20,548 nt of DNA from M55B120 sp964426155 (GCA_964426155.1 CAYROY010000010.1:1-20548), one strand, 5' to 3'; numbered from the stretch's first letter, positions 7,655 through 15,292 are shown. The notes: generated from the sequence alone by a model not told the origin. A program made the numbers and translations.

Positions 7655-8845
7655 TTAATATAATATTGTTGAATGTGCTTCTTTTATCTTATCTGCAAGA
7701 CTGTCAAGTGCCCCAAGATCCATATCCGTGGGTAGCCCTTTTATCACTACGGGTTCTATAAGCTCAGCTTTCAGCGGAGACAATATATCCGACAGCAGCT
7801 CAAGTGTCTTTTTACCACTCCAACCGTAAGAACCTATTACACTCATGAACCTTACACCGGGTCTCAGGGCTTTTACTAAATATGCAGCATAAACCGCAAG
7901 GGGATGGGGTCCTGTAAGAACAGTAGGTGTCCCTATAACTATAGTGGCTGCATCTATTAGAGCAGCAGCAAGTTCACCTATATCGCCATCTGTAAGGTTA
8001 AAATCAAAAACCTTTACTCCCCTATTTTCAAGTGAATTTTTAAAATAATCTACCATATTTTTTGTACTTCCGTGCATAGATATATATGGAAGGACAACAG
8101 TATTGCCTGGTTTGCCTGAAGACCATTCCCTGTAAGCATTAATTATAAAAGACGGATCATCATGGACTGGTCCGTGACTGGGGGCAATCATATCCATCTC
8201 ATAATCCTGTAGTTTATTCATATTTGTCCTGATATTACTGGCAAATGGGAGCATTATTTCGCCGTAATATCTTTTAGCTGCCGGTATTACCTTTTCAATA
8301 TCATTTTCGGTTATCATAAGTCTGTCAAAACTATAATGGGAACCAAAAAAGTCACATGAAAAAAGTATCCTGTCTTCCTTAAGGTAGGTTGACATCGTCT
8401 CGGGCCAGTGAACCCAGGGGGTCATTATAAATTGAAGGGTCTTATCTCCCAGGGAAAGAACCTGCCCATCTTCTACTATTCTGAATCTTTTTTCCGGTAT
8501 GTGAAGAAGATTTATGAGCATTTCCTTACCTTTTTTATTTACAATAATAACAGCCTCAGGAAATTTTTTAGCAATATCATATATAACGCCAGAATGATCC
8601 TGCTCACTATGGTGAGAGACTATAAAGTCTATTTTTTTTACATCCAGGCTGTCCAGATTATTCATTAGGACATCTATCATTGTGGGATCTACAGTATCGA
8701 GTAAAGCAGTTGACATACTGCCTTTTATCAGGTAGCAATTATAGGTCGTGCCATCCGGCAATGGTATTAGTTCATCGAATAATTTTCTTTTAGGATCAAC
8801 TGCTCCTACAGAAAATACATTCTTTGATATTTTTCTGTAATCCAT
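7655..8845 (-). CDS. fprA: FprA-type flavodiiron protein (A-type flavoprotein)
   Basis: Flavodiiron proteins reduce O2 to water and/or NO to N2O in the cytoplasm of anaerobes, using electrons that usually come from rubredoxin. The 396-residue protein has the usual two domains. The metallo-beta-lactamase-like domain (1-~245) has all diiron ligands: His79, Glu81, Asp83, His84 (HHSEQDHSG), His146 (WVHWPE), Asp165 (SCDFFG) and His224 (PSHGPV). The flavodoxin domain (~251-396) begins with YISMHGSTKNM for FMN binding. There is no fused rubredoxin and none nearby. The ATG at 8845 is preceded by AAAGGGAGGTTGTGAT, a strong but somewhat distant ribosome site. The 174-bp upstream gap with an inverted repeat suggests its own transcription unit. 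NO versus O2 preference cannot be told. Confidence 0.95.
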   Translation of the reverse strand: MDYRKISKNVFSVGAVDPKRKLFDELIPLPDGTTYNCYLIKGSMSTALLDTVDPTMIDVLMNNLDSLDVKKIDFIVSHHSEQDHSGVIYDIAKKFPEAVIIVNKKGKEMLINLLHIPEKRFRIVEDGQVLSLGDKTLQFIMTPWVHWPETMSTYLKEDRILFSCDFFGSHYSFDRLMITENDIEKVIPAAKRYYGEIMLPFASNIRTNMNKLQDYEMDMIAPSHGPVHDDPSFIINAYREWSSGKPGNTVVLPYISMHGSTKNMVDYFKNSLENRGVKVFDFNLTDGDIGELAAALIDAATIVIGTPTVLTGPHPLAVYAAYLVKALRPGVRFMSVIGSYGWSGKKTLELLSDILSPLKAELIEPVVIKGLPTDMDLGALDSLADKIKEAHSTILY

Positions 8846-8907
8846 TTAGAATCACAACCTCCCTTTCTGATAATTACAGACATTTTCTTATATTTCTATT
8901 AAAAAGT

Positions 8908-8927
8908 AAACTGATCGAAATCAGTTT
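8908..8927 (-). terminator. Hairpin between the M48 protease gene and fprA (weak terminator or regulatory site)
   Basis: Perfect 8-bp arms (AAACTGAT and ATCAGTTT) enclose a 4-base loop that reads TTCG on the minus strand. It is followed by ACTTTTT, as in a weak intrinsic terminator for the operon ending at 9020. Its place 63 bp upstream of fprA means it could equally be an operator. The rest of the gap (8846-9019) holds no clear promoter. Confidence 0.4.
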
Positions 8928-9019
8928 TAACCAGAATATTAAAACGATACTTAAGTCATATTGAAAAAGACTTTAAATATTAGGAATTGATATTATGAAG
9001 TATATTTTAAAGTAATATC

Positions 9020-10243
9020 TTATTTCAGCTTTTCAGCTGTCTCTATTCTTTCCATTATTGAAGGGTGGGAGTAAAGCATAAATTTTATGATTGGATGAGG
9101 TTTTACATTGGAAAGATTTGATTCTGCAAGACTGGACATCAGACTTATCTGGGCTTCATACTCACCAGTAATCCTCAGGGCCATTTCATCTGCCTGTCTT
9201 TCAAAGTGTCTTGATATGATATTCTGAATAGGACCTGTTATAAAGCTAAAAAGCGAAACCAGCAGTATTATGATAAAAATGGATTTTAGATTTCCTGTTA
9301 TAGCAGCTTTAGAAAATAAAAATTTCATCCCCAGAAAACCGGCGAAAACTGCTGCTGCCGCAACTGCCATGCCCTTGGCAATATGTGAATATTTCCAATG
9401 TGCTGCTTCATGAGCAATAACATTTAAGGCTTCTTTATCCGAAAAATTATTCAAAAGATTATCATATAATACTATACGTTTTGTATTACCTAAACCTGTA
9501 AAATATGCATTTGCCTTAACTGTCCGCCTGCTTGCGTCCGCAATCAATATGTCATTCACCTCAATACCTGAACGATCGGTTATTTCCAGTATCTCCTCTC
9601 TCATTTCTCTGTCATCAAGCTTCTCAAATCTGTAAAAAAGAGGATCGATCAATACTGGATAAAGATAGGCCCCGATTACCATAAACACTACCACAAGCGC
9701 TGCCGATATCAGCCACCAATATCCAGGTATATAAACCATAAGTGAGTATATAGCTGTAAATGCAGCAACTGATATCAACATATTTATAACACTGTCTTTC
9801 AAAAAATCAGAAAACCACATTCCAACCGTCTGATTGGAAAGGCCAAATTGGTGTTCAACAGTAAAACCGCTGTAAAAGCTCAAGGGAAGGATAATCAGAT
9901 TAAAAGCAATATAAAAAATCGCTATATATCCGGCAGCTGCATATACAGGTATAAACTTAAATTTTGCAAAGTATCTCCATGCAGCCCATAATGATGCCGC
10001 CATAAAAATCCAGGTAAGAATTTTTATGGTTATAGATAAAATAAGTTTTATCCTGTTATATTGCGTGGCCCTGATAAGAAAGGCGGTGTCGAAATATTTT
10101 AAAGTCAAAGGATCATATGAAGGTCTGTAAATAATTGCTGCAACCAGAAGAATTATTATCATAATAATTGCTACTGCACCGGAAATAAACAACATCCATA
10201 ATATACCTGGATTTGATTCAAATATCTTTAGCTTCATGTTCAT
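9020..10243 (-). CDS. Ste24/HtpX-like M48 family membrane metalloprotease
   Basis: The 407-residue integral membrane protein has about seven hydrophobic segments (for example ~13-38, 70-90, 98-120, 155-172, 176-198, 292-312, 320-336). The zinc site is HEAAH (His278, Glu279, His282), and the third ligand is probably Glu348 in FERQADEMA. The NAYFTGLG and YSHPSIMERI segments and the length match the Ste24/CAAX protease 1 type rather than short HtpX. In bacteria such enzymes are thought to degrade membrane or misfolded proteins; true prenyl-protein processing is unlikely. It starts 40 bp after the c-di-GMP enzyme without an obvious ribosome site and seems to be the last gene of that operon. Confidence 0.9.
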   Translation of the reverse strand: MNMKLKIFESNPGILWMLFISGAVAIIMIIILLVAAIIYRPSYDPLTLKYFDTAFLIRATQYNRIKLILSITIKILTWIFMAASLWAAWRYFAKFKFIPVYAAAGYIAIFYIAFNLIILPLSFYSGFTVEHQFGLSNQTVGMWFSDFLKDSVINMLISVAAFTAIYSLMVYIPGYWWLISAALVVVFMVIGAYLYPVLIDPLFYRFEKLDDREMREEILEITDRSGIEVNDILIADASRRTVKANAYFTGLGNTKRIVLYDNLLNNFSDKEALNVIAHEAAHWKYSHIAKGMAVAAAAVFAGFLGMKFLFSKAAITGNLKSIFIIILLVSLFSFITGPIQNIISRHFERQADEMALRITGEYEAQISLMSSLAESNLSNVKPHPIIKFMLYSHPSIMERIETAEKLK

Positions 10244-10283
10244 AAAAATTGAGTAAAATAATAGAAATAAATCTAAAAGTCCT

Positions 10284-12158
10284 TTAGCAATAGTTAAGGA
10301 ATTTATCTACAAGGAAAGGGTTAAACTGGCTGCCCGAACATCTTTTTAGTTCATCTCTTGCTTCTTCTACTGACACAGGCTCCTTATAAGGTCTTCCCAT
10401 TATCATAACATCATAAGCATCTACTATTGAAGTAATGCATGAATTTACCGGTATCTGGTCACTCTTAAGCCCCTGGGGATAACCACTTCCATCCCACCAT
10501 TCATGATGTGCCAGTATATCATCGGCAATCATAGATATATGAGGGGTAGATTTTGCAATATTATACCCGATTTCAGGATGCCTTTTTATTATTTTCCATT
10601 CATCGCTATTAAGCTCGCCTTTTTTAAGGAGTATGCTGTCAGGTATTGCAACTTTTCCTATATCATGCAGACTGGATAAAAGCACAAGTTCATCCAGCTT
10701 GCTCTGTGGCATATTAATACACTTTCCGAGTTTTACGGTCAGCCCTTTTAGCCTTTCAGCATGTTCCCGGGTTTCATGACTCTTTTCCCATAGCATTCTC
10801 TCAAGGGATATTATAATTGAATTATAGATACTCTTTCTCTCAAGGAGCTTGTTTTTATACAGGTTGTTTTCTGCTTCTCTTATAATCTTTCTGAAATCCT
10901 GACTGCTGTCATATCTAGTTGACACTCCTGTCGAAATATTTAAGGGTATTTTTTCGCCTTCAGTATTAGAACATATACCCCTGATTTTACTAACAACCTC
11001 TTCAACTTCCCTGGAAGTAGTCTCCGGAAGAAGAATAAAAAATTCATCCCCTCCCCATCTTGCAACTATATCTTCTTTCCTTACACAGTATTTAAGGATC
11101 CGGGCGACCCTTTTTAAGAGCCTGTCCCCTTCCATATAGCCAAAGGCGTCATTTACCAGCTTAAGACCATTCAAATCACATATTATAAAATTTAAAGGCA
11201 GGTGTCTTTCCCTATATATGTTACCGAGTATCTGCTCCATATATGTCCGGTTATAAAGCTCTGTAAGACTATCATGAAATTTAAGATATTTTATTCTTTT
11301 TTCTGCTTTTTCTAAAACTGATATATCGTGAAATATTTCTATTCTTGCTTCCTGACCTTTATAAGTAATGTTTTTTCCTGATATTTCAAGATAAACTTTG
11401 CTACCCGTACTTCTTATACCGTATGTTTTCAGCGGTTTAATAGAGTTTTCCATAGCACTCTGGGAAAAATTTTGCCTTTCATCTTCAGATATAAAGTCAA
11501 TTAAATCCTTTCCTTTCAGGTTTACGGACATTAAATTAAATATCTCTAAAAATGCATTGTTTGCCTTTAAAATAACTCCTTCTCTATGAATTATCATCCC
11601 ATCCCTTGAAATTTCCATTAACGAATCCAGCTTTTCATCCGATTTTTTTAGTTCTTCCTCAAGATCCTTGATGGACGTTATATCCTTTACAATTATTTTA
11701 AAACCGTCAAATTTGTTTGTTTCATCCAGGATCGGCCCAAAATATACCTCTCCGTATCTTTTTTCTGAACCTGTGTTCTCTTGTATTATCTTAATAGGCT
11801 CTGCTTCTCTCCCTGCAAGAATATCTTTAAAGATAGAGATATATTTGGGAATGTCTCTGGTACTTACAGAGATCCTTTTTGTAAAATACTTCCCAATAAG
11901 ATCTTCCTTTTTATACCCTGAAAACTTGAGTAAAGCCTCATTGCAGGAGGTAATAATCCCACTCTTATTTATTATCATTATTCCGATTGAATTTGTCTTC
12001 AGAAGGCTCCTGTATATGTGATCACTTTTATAAGTGATATCAGTAGAAGTAGATTTATTTTCTTCAGATTTTTCTTCAAGAAATTTTATCTTCCGGTGCT
12101 GTTCAATAATTTTTTTTATAAGTTGATCTTTTGTAATACTATCTATATCCATCTTCAC
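10284..12158 (-). CDS. PAS-PAS-GGDEF-HD-GYP cyclic-di-GMP signalling protein
   Basis: This 624-residue soluble protein combines c-di-GMP synthesis and breakdown domains. In order: a short coiled coil (~10-35), two PAS sensor domains (~50-165, 175-285), a GGDEF domain (~290-440) and an HD-GYP domain (~450-620). The GGDEF motif (369-373) is intact, and RKED (360-363) gives the product-inhibition I-site. The HD-GYP part has HD (498-499), HPEIGY and HHEWWDGSGYP (551-561), so both activities look possible. No transmembrane segment is seen, so it senses a cytoplasmic signal; the PAS ligands are unknown. The start may be GTG at 12158 or ATG at 12152. It follows the HTH/coiled-coil gene by 11 bp. Confidence 0.95.
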   Translation of the reverse strand: MKMDIDSITKDQLIKKIIEQHRKIKFLEEKSEENKSTSTDITYKSDHIYRSLLKTNSIGIMIINKSGIITSCNEALLKFSGYKKEDLIGKYFTKRISVSTRDIPKYISIFKDILAGREAEPIKIIQENTGSEKRYGEVYFGPILDETNKFDGFKIIVKDITSIKDLEEELKKSDEKLDSLMEISRDGMIIHREGVILKANNAFLEIFNLMSVNLKGKDLIDFISEDERQNFSQSAMENSIKPLKTYGIRSTGSKVYLEISGKNITYKGQEARIEIFHDISVLEKAEKRIKYLKFHDSLTELYNRTYMEQILGNIYRERHLPLNFIICDLNGLKLVNDAFGYMEGDRLLKRVARILKYCVRKEDIVARWGGDEFFILLPETTSREVEEVVSKIRGICSNTEGEKIPLNISTGVSTRYDSSQDFRKIIREAENNLYKNKLLERKSIYNSIIISLERMLWEKSHETREHAERLKGLTVKLGKCINMPQSKLDELVLLSSLHDIGKVAIPDSILLKKGELNSDEWKIIKRHPEIGYNIAKSTPHISMIADDILAHHEWWDGSGYPQGLKSDQIPVNSCITSIVDAYDVMIMGRPYKEPVSVEEARDELKRCSGSQFNPFLVDKFLNYC

Positions 12159-12169
12159 TGCATTTTCAG

Positions 12170-12670
12170 CTACTTAAAAGACCTTTCTTCCAGATCTATT
12201 TTTCCATTATCTATTTTCTTCAGGAATATCTTTAGTTCCTCTACGACTAGCTTCTTCATTTTATTTCTAAATTCATCATATTCCATCTGCAAATAATTTA
12301 TTTCTTCCTCAAGCTCCTGCTTCTTTTCTATCAACGATTCATACTCTTCTTTTAAATTTTCCAGTCTGATATTGATATCATCTTCTTTTTTTATCTGTTC
12401 GTATCTCCCTGGATCTTCTTCCTCAACATCTCCTTTAAAAACTTCTTCAAGGCTCTGCTCGACAAAACTATTTGCTTCATCTTCTACGCTATCTTTTGAC
12501 TCTATTTCATTAAAAAAATTATCAATATACTCTCCGCTTATTCTTAGGGCCCTTCCAACCTTAAGCACCGGTATATTTTCATCTTCTATTAATTTCCTAA
12601 GCTCATCTTCACTTATTCCAAGCAATTCACTGGTCTCTTCAATTGTATAAAATTTTTTTTCCTCAATCAT
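12170..12670 (-). CDS. Excisionase-type HTH protein with acidic linker and coiled coil
   Basis: The 166-residue protein starts with a MerR/excisionase-like winged HTH (~7-55: YTIEETSELLGISEDELRKL, then IPVLKVGRALRI and a YIDNFF helix). An acidic stretch (~57-90) follows, then a heptad-like coiled coil (~100-150) rich in Leu, Glu and Lys. Such proteins bind DNA through the HTH and probably oligomerise through the coiled coil. There is no phage or integrase gene nearby, so it is not a recombination directionality factor. Being first in an operon with a c-di-GMP enzyme suggests it controls or is controlled by that signal, but this is inference. The ATG at 12670 has no clear ribosome site. Confidence 0.75.
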   Translation of the reverse strand: MIEEKKFYTIEETSELLGISEDELRKLIEDENIPVLKVGRALRISGEYIDNFFNEIESKDSVEDEANSFVEQSLEEVFKGDVEEEDPGRYEQIKKEDDINIRLENLKEEYESLIEKKQELEEEINYLQMEYDEFRNKMKKLVVEELKIFLKKIDNGKIDLEERSFK

Positions 12671-12749
12671 TTTTATATGGTAATTATTGTTTTACATATG
12701 CCTTATAAAATATCTTATATAATATTTCCCGTAAAAATTATCAGCAATT

Positions 12750-12758
12750 ATTATAGCA
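12750..12758 (-). promoter_or_regulatory. Extended -10 promoter of the HTH/c-di-GMP operon
   Basis: The minus strand reads TGC followed by TATAAT, a perfect extended -10 element. A start near 12743 would give a leader of about 73 nt. The -35 box is poor, as is common for extended -10 promoters. Confidence 0.5.
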
Positions 12759-12958
12759 CATTCATCTTACAATAAATATTAAAAGGGTAATTTTTATTAA
12801 AATTTTATAAAATAATTATTAGAAAAGTAATGCTAAAAAAAACTTCAGGGTGAAAAGCAATTATTACTAAACAACAGTTTCGGATTATTGTAATATTTAT
12901 TTAGTTGATAAAAATTAAAAAAATCTGACAAAAAATCTAACAAAATCTAACTTTGCTA

Positions 12959-12987
12959 TTGACATTGGTTTATATATCTGGTAGATT
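12959..12987 (+). promoter_or_regulatory. Strong sigma-70 promoter of the structured RNA
   Basis: A perfect TTGACA (12959-12964), a 17-bp spacer and TAGATT (12982-12987, four of six consensus bases) predict a start at about 12994-12996. Upstream lie AATCTGAC (12922-12929) and two copies of AATCTAAC (12934-12941, 12944-12951) with A-tracts spaced by 10-12 bp, which could act as an UP element, bent DNA or activator sites. Confidence 0.75.
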
Positions 12988-12994
12988 AATAATT

Positions 12995-13167
12995 GCTTTA
13001 GAACAGAAGGCAACTTTTAAGATTTAGTTGAAATATAAATTCGAAAGAATTTATAAATTAAGTTAAGTTTTAAAAAGTCCCTTAGAAAAGTTCTAAAGTG
13101 AGGCTCCAAGTAGTTGATTAGCCTAAAGTGTAAGCAATGGCAAAAGATTACTTGGAGTTTTATTTTT
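12995..13167 (+). ncRNA. Structured non-coding RNA or leader RNA candidate, family unrecognised
   Basis: The predicted transcript starts at the promoter at 12959-12987 and ends at a terminator-like hairpin. Its 5' end, CTTTAGAAC (12996-13004), is perfectly complementary to GTTCTAAAG (13090-13098), extended by two G-U pairs, which closes a domain. Inside are a 5-bp hairpin (CAACT 13011-13015 with AGTTG 13026-13030) and a perfect 9-bp hairpin with a GAAA tetraloop (13034-13055). Alternatives exist: TTAGAA (13082-13087) can pair with TTCTAA (13091-13096) instead of the closing stem. Also AGGCT (13101-13105) can pair with AGCCT (13120-13124), which overlaps the terminator arm. CTAAAGTG occurs twice (13093-13100, 13123-13130). 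It may be an independent small RNA or an attenuator for the lipoprotein gene 107 bp downstream. I do not recognise it as 6S, tmRNA, SRP RNA, RNase P or a common riboswitch. Confidence 0.6.
13104..13167 (+). terminator. Terminator-like hairpin at the 3' end of the RNA candidate
   Basis: CTCCAAGTA (13104-13112) and TACTTGGAG (13149-13157) form a perfect 9-bp stem followed directly by TTTTATTTTT on the plus strand. The 36-nt loop is longer than usual and has its own pairing options, which would suit regulated termination. Confidence 0.65.
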
Positions 13168-13231
13168 GCCCTTAATCAATCACATATTCTAAAATTATAT
13201 AGTCTTTTTCTATCAATTACAGTTCTGATAA

Positions 13232-13237
13232 TATAAT
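13232..13237 (+). promoter_or_regulatory. Possible -10 element of the small lipoprotein gene
   Basis: A perfect TATAAT lies 36 bp before the ATG at 13274, giving a short leader. The -35 position (TCTATC) is poor, so the gene may depend on an activator or partly on read-through from the upstream RNA promoter. Confidence 0.35.
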
Positions 13238-13273
13238 ATATATTGCTAAGGAAAATCAGAATGGAGATTTTAG

Positions 13274-13714
13274 ATGAAGATAAAAATACCGATACTTATT
13301 ATTGCTATCAGCCTGATTTTAACACCGTCTTTTTTTAGTTGTTCAGAGACCCAGGTTGAGGATGAATATATATCATTTGCTGAAACAGCTGCTGAAAATT
13401 ATCTTCTATCCATAAATAATAATGATTATGAATCTTTTTCAAAAGATCTAAGTAAAGAGATGATAGAAGCCATACCTGAAGATGAATTTAAAAAGCTATC
13501 AGAAAGATTTGAAAAAACAATCGGTAATTATATAGAAGATTCAAAAAGCATAGTAGCTGCTGAAAGAAAAAGCGGCTATATTGTAATTATTTTTAATTTA
13601 AAATACACTGATGAACCGGACGAGGTCAGGTTTACAATGACCCTGCAGAAAATCAATGGTGAAATTCAAATAGCAGGTTCGTGGTTCGATTCCCCGAAAC
13701 TTAGAAATGAATAA
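13274..13714 (+). CDS. Small DUF3887-like lipoprotein
   Basis: This is the only plus-strand gene of the window. The 146-residue protein has a short signal peptide (MKIKIPILIIAISLI) and a Cys at 23 in SFFSC, an imperfect lipobox with Phe at -3, so lipid anchoring is probable rather than certain. The mature part has a helical segment (AENYLLSINNNDYESFSKDLSKEM) followed by FEKTIGNY and beta strands, the pattern of DUF3887 (NTF2-like fold) lipoproteins of unknown function. GGAG upstream serves as ribosome site. It is convergent with the glycosyltransferase gene, with 75 bp between stops and no strong terminator in between. Confidence 0.75.
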   Translation: MKIKIPILIIAISLILTPSFFSCSETQVEDEYISFAETAAENYLLSINNNDYESFSKDLSKEMIEAIPEDEFKKLSERFEKTIGNYIEDSKSIVAAERKSGYIVIIFNLKYTDEPDEVRFTMTLQKINGEIQIAGSWFDSPKLRNE

Positions 13715-13789
13715 ATAATAGACCTTTCATAATCTAAGAACTAATTAATCTTCCTGAATTAATAAACAGATATGGCCGAAAAAAATTAT

Positions 13790-15022
13790 TCATTTCTTAT
13801 AATTAAGCCGGTAAATGGTCTCAAAAGAATTAAAAAGATCAAGATAGTTCTCGAGACAGCTGGAAAGAAGATATTTTTCCCTGACTTTTTCTCTTGCATT
13901 TCTGCCCATCTCTTCCCTTAAATTTTCATCTTCAATAAGTCTTACTATTTTTTCTGCTGTCTCGTCAATTGTAGAAACAAGAAATCCATTTTTACCATCA
14001 TCGATCTGATGTTTTATTCCCCCAACATTTCCTCCAACTACTGCTGCTTTTTTCCACATTGCTTCAGTTACTGTCAACCCAAATCCCTCCTTAAGTGATT
14101 TCTGAACGACAACAGTTGCCTTTCTCTGGAGTGCATTTACCAGTGCAGAATCCTGGACACTTAAAATCCTGATATGCTCATCTCTATAATCAAGCAATCT
14201 TTTATATATCTTTTCCCCTTCGGGGTCATCTGTAGCCACATTGCCCAGCAGCACAAGGTTGCAATCTATATTTTCTCTGACTTTTTTAAAAGCCTTTATG
14301 ACACCCTCCGGATCTTTTGAATGGTCAAATCTAGATATCTGGACAATCAGTGGAAGATTGCAGGTTATGTTATAATGCTCGAGCCTGTCAATAATTTCAG
14401 AATCACTCAATTCTCTATTTTTAGTACATAATGGATCTATGCCGGGATTTAAAAATATCCTTGGAGGCTTAAAATCCTGGTCATACTCTTTAAGAGTAAG
14501 GATTACTGCATCATATTTGTTTATAAATAATTTCAAATAGTTCAAAAGATTCTTATTAGGGCCTGAAAGATCTAAATGGCATCTCCATATCCATGGCTGT
14601 TTTTTATCATAGTAGTTTATTAAGGGGAGAGGCTGGGGATCGTGTATTATTATAAAATCATGATCTGCCCTGTTTCTTAAAGAATTCTCCTTCAGCACCC
14701 ACTCATAAATTTCCTTCTTAAGATCAGTAAGATTAACACTGTCACCCTGGAGTGCATTGTGAAACTTTTTTGTTATGCTAAAAAAATCCGGCGTACCCTG
14801 GATGACACGCCATTCGGTCTTTATACCAATCCTATTCATAAGGATTGTCAGGGGTGCAAGTATTTCTGCTACCCCACCGCCATAAAGGGTTGAATTACAG
14901 TGTGATACAAATAAATTTTTAAGAGGTTCGGCTTTCTCTCTTATCTGCTCAACCTTTTTATCTCCTATATACTGCCCGTAATCTTCTATCCCGAATAATC
15001 TGAATCTTGGGTCATTATCCAT
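13790..15022 (-). CDS. treT: Trehalose glycosyltransferring synthase-like GT4 glycosyltransferase
   Basis: TreT enzymes form trehalose from NDP-glucose and glucose (and can run in reverse) in the cytosol. The 410-residue protein has the family's N-terminal block HCNSTLYGGGVAEIL (41-55), WRVIQGTPDFFSITKKFHNALQG (71-93) and HDPQPLPL. The C-terminal GT-B domain has QISRFDHSKDP (228-238), LLGNVATDDPEGE (258-270), the EX7E motif in EGFGLTVTE (312-320) and GGNVGGIKHQI. Length and pattern fit TreT of Thermotoga and Pyrococcus; trehalose phosphorylase or a related GT4 enzyme is the main alternative. The role may be osmo- or thermoprotection or sugar recovery. No sugar transporter lies beside it. A long leader with an operator-like repeat lies upstream. 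The start at 15022 lacks a strong ribosome site. Confidence 0.85.
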   Translation of the reverse strand: MDNDPRFRLFGIEDYGQYIGDKKVEQIREKAEPLKNLFVSHCNSTLYGGGVAEILAPLTILMNRIGIKTEWRVIQGTPDFFSITKKFHNALQGDSVNLTDLKKEIYEWVLKENSLRNRADHDFIIIHDPQPLPLINYYDKKQPWIWRCHLDLSGPNKNLLNYLKLFINKYDAVILTLKEYDQDFKPPRIFLNPGIDPLCTKNRELSDSEIIDRLEHYNITCNLPLIVQISRFDHSKDPEGVIKAFKKVRENIDCNLVLLGNVATDDPEGEKIYKRLLDYRDEHIRILSVQDSALVNALQRKATVVVQKSLKEGFGLTVTEAMWKKAAVVGGNVGGIKHQIDDGKNGFLVSTIDETAEKIVRLIEDENLREEMGRNAREKVREKYLLSSCLENYLDLFNSFETIYRLNYKK

Positions 15023-15191
15023 TATCTTTTTTCACGCCCTTATCATGAACCTTCTTATTTTTTTTATAACCACATCTTTACTAATTTTATATGCTGTTAT
15101 ATCATGTCATATCTTAGTTTTTCACCATTAATCGAATTATCCTTCACAGCATTAATATTGATCCTATTTATCAAAATCCGTATTTTAGTTT

Positions 15192-15226
15192 ATTCTACCA
15201 GCAGCTTTTATATGTTGTTATAAAAG
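15192..15226 (-). promoter_or_regulatory. Predicted promoter and operator-like dyad of the TreT-like gene
   Basis: The minus strand has TGG followed by TAGAAT (15192-15197), an extended -10 element. Perfect 8-bp arms CTTTTATA (15205-15212) and TATAAAAG (15219-15226) with a 6-bp gap lie across the spacer and -35 region, where a bound repressor would block polymerase. The leader to 15022 would be about 160 nt. Confidence 0.45.
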
Positions 15227-15248
15227 TATAATTAACAGTTTCTTTATT

Positions 15249-15292
15249 AAAAATGGGAAAAGATTTTGAAAATTTTATCTTTTCCCATTTTT
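15249..15292 (-). terminator. Strong, symmetric intrinsic terminator after hsp20
   Basis: A perfect 16-bp inverted repeat (15249-15264 with 15277-15292, core ATGGGAAAAGAT) lies directly after the hsp20 stop. It has A-runs on one side and T-runs on the other, so it could stop transcription from both directions, though only the minus strand has a gene entering it. Confidence 0.9.

Larger units (their letters stand above)
12671..13273. other. 603-bp gene-free intergenic region with divergent promoters and a structured RNA
   Basis: No protein gene is supported here. The left part (12671-12760) is the promoter and leader of the minus-strand HTH gene. From 12780 to 12920 the sequence is very AT-rich with nothing recognisable. 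From 12921 to 13167 lie phased A-tracts, a strong plus-strand promoter and the RNA candidate. From 13168 to 13273 is the probable promoter of the plus-strand lipoprotein. Confidence 0.7.

Noticed and set aside
12372..12650. A Ser-rich 92-codon plus-strand open frame
   Set aside because: The Ser and Leu richness is the complement of the Glu-rich coiled-coil gene on the minus strand.
12170..12670. Prophage excisionase
   Set aside because: The HTH is of the excisionase type, but there is no integrase, attachment repeat or phage gene nearby, and the protein has a long coiled-coil tail.
12995..13167. Identity as 6S RNA, tmRNA, SRP RNA, RNase P RNA, T-box or c-di-GMP riboswitch
   Set aside because: The conserved sequence marks I know for these (for example the SRP GGAAG loop, T-box GGTGG motif, tmRNA acceptor end, RNase P core) are not visible, and the 5' and 3' ends do not form a 6S-like long rod.
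13715..13789. A shared terminator between the convergent lipoprotein and glycosyltransferase genes
   Set aside because: Only a 6-bp ATTAAT repeat around CTTCCTGA is present, with no GC stem or T-run.
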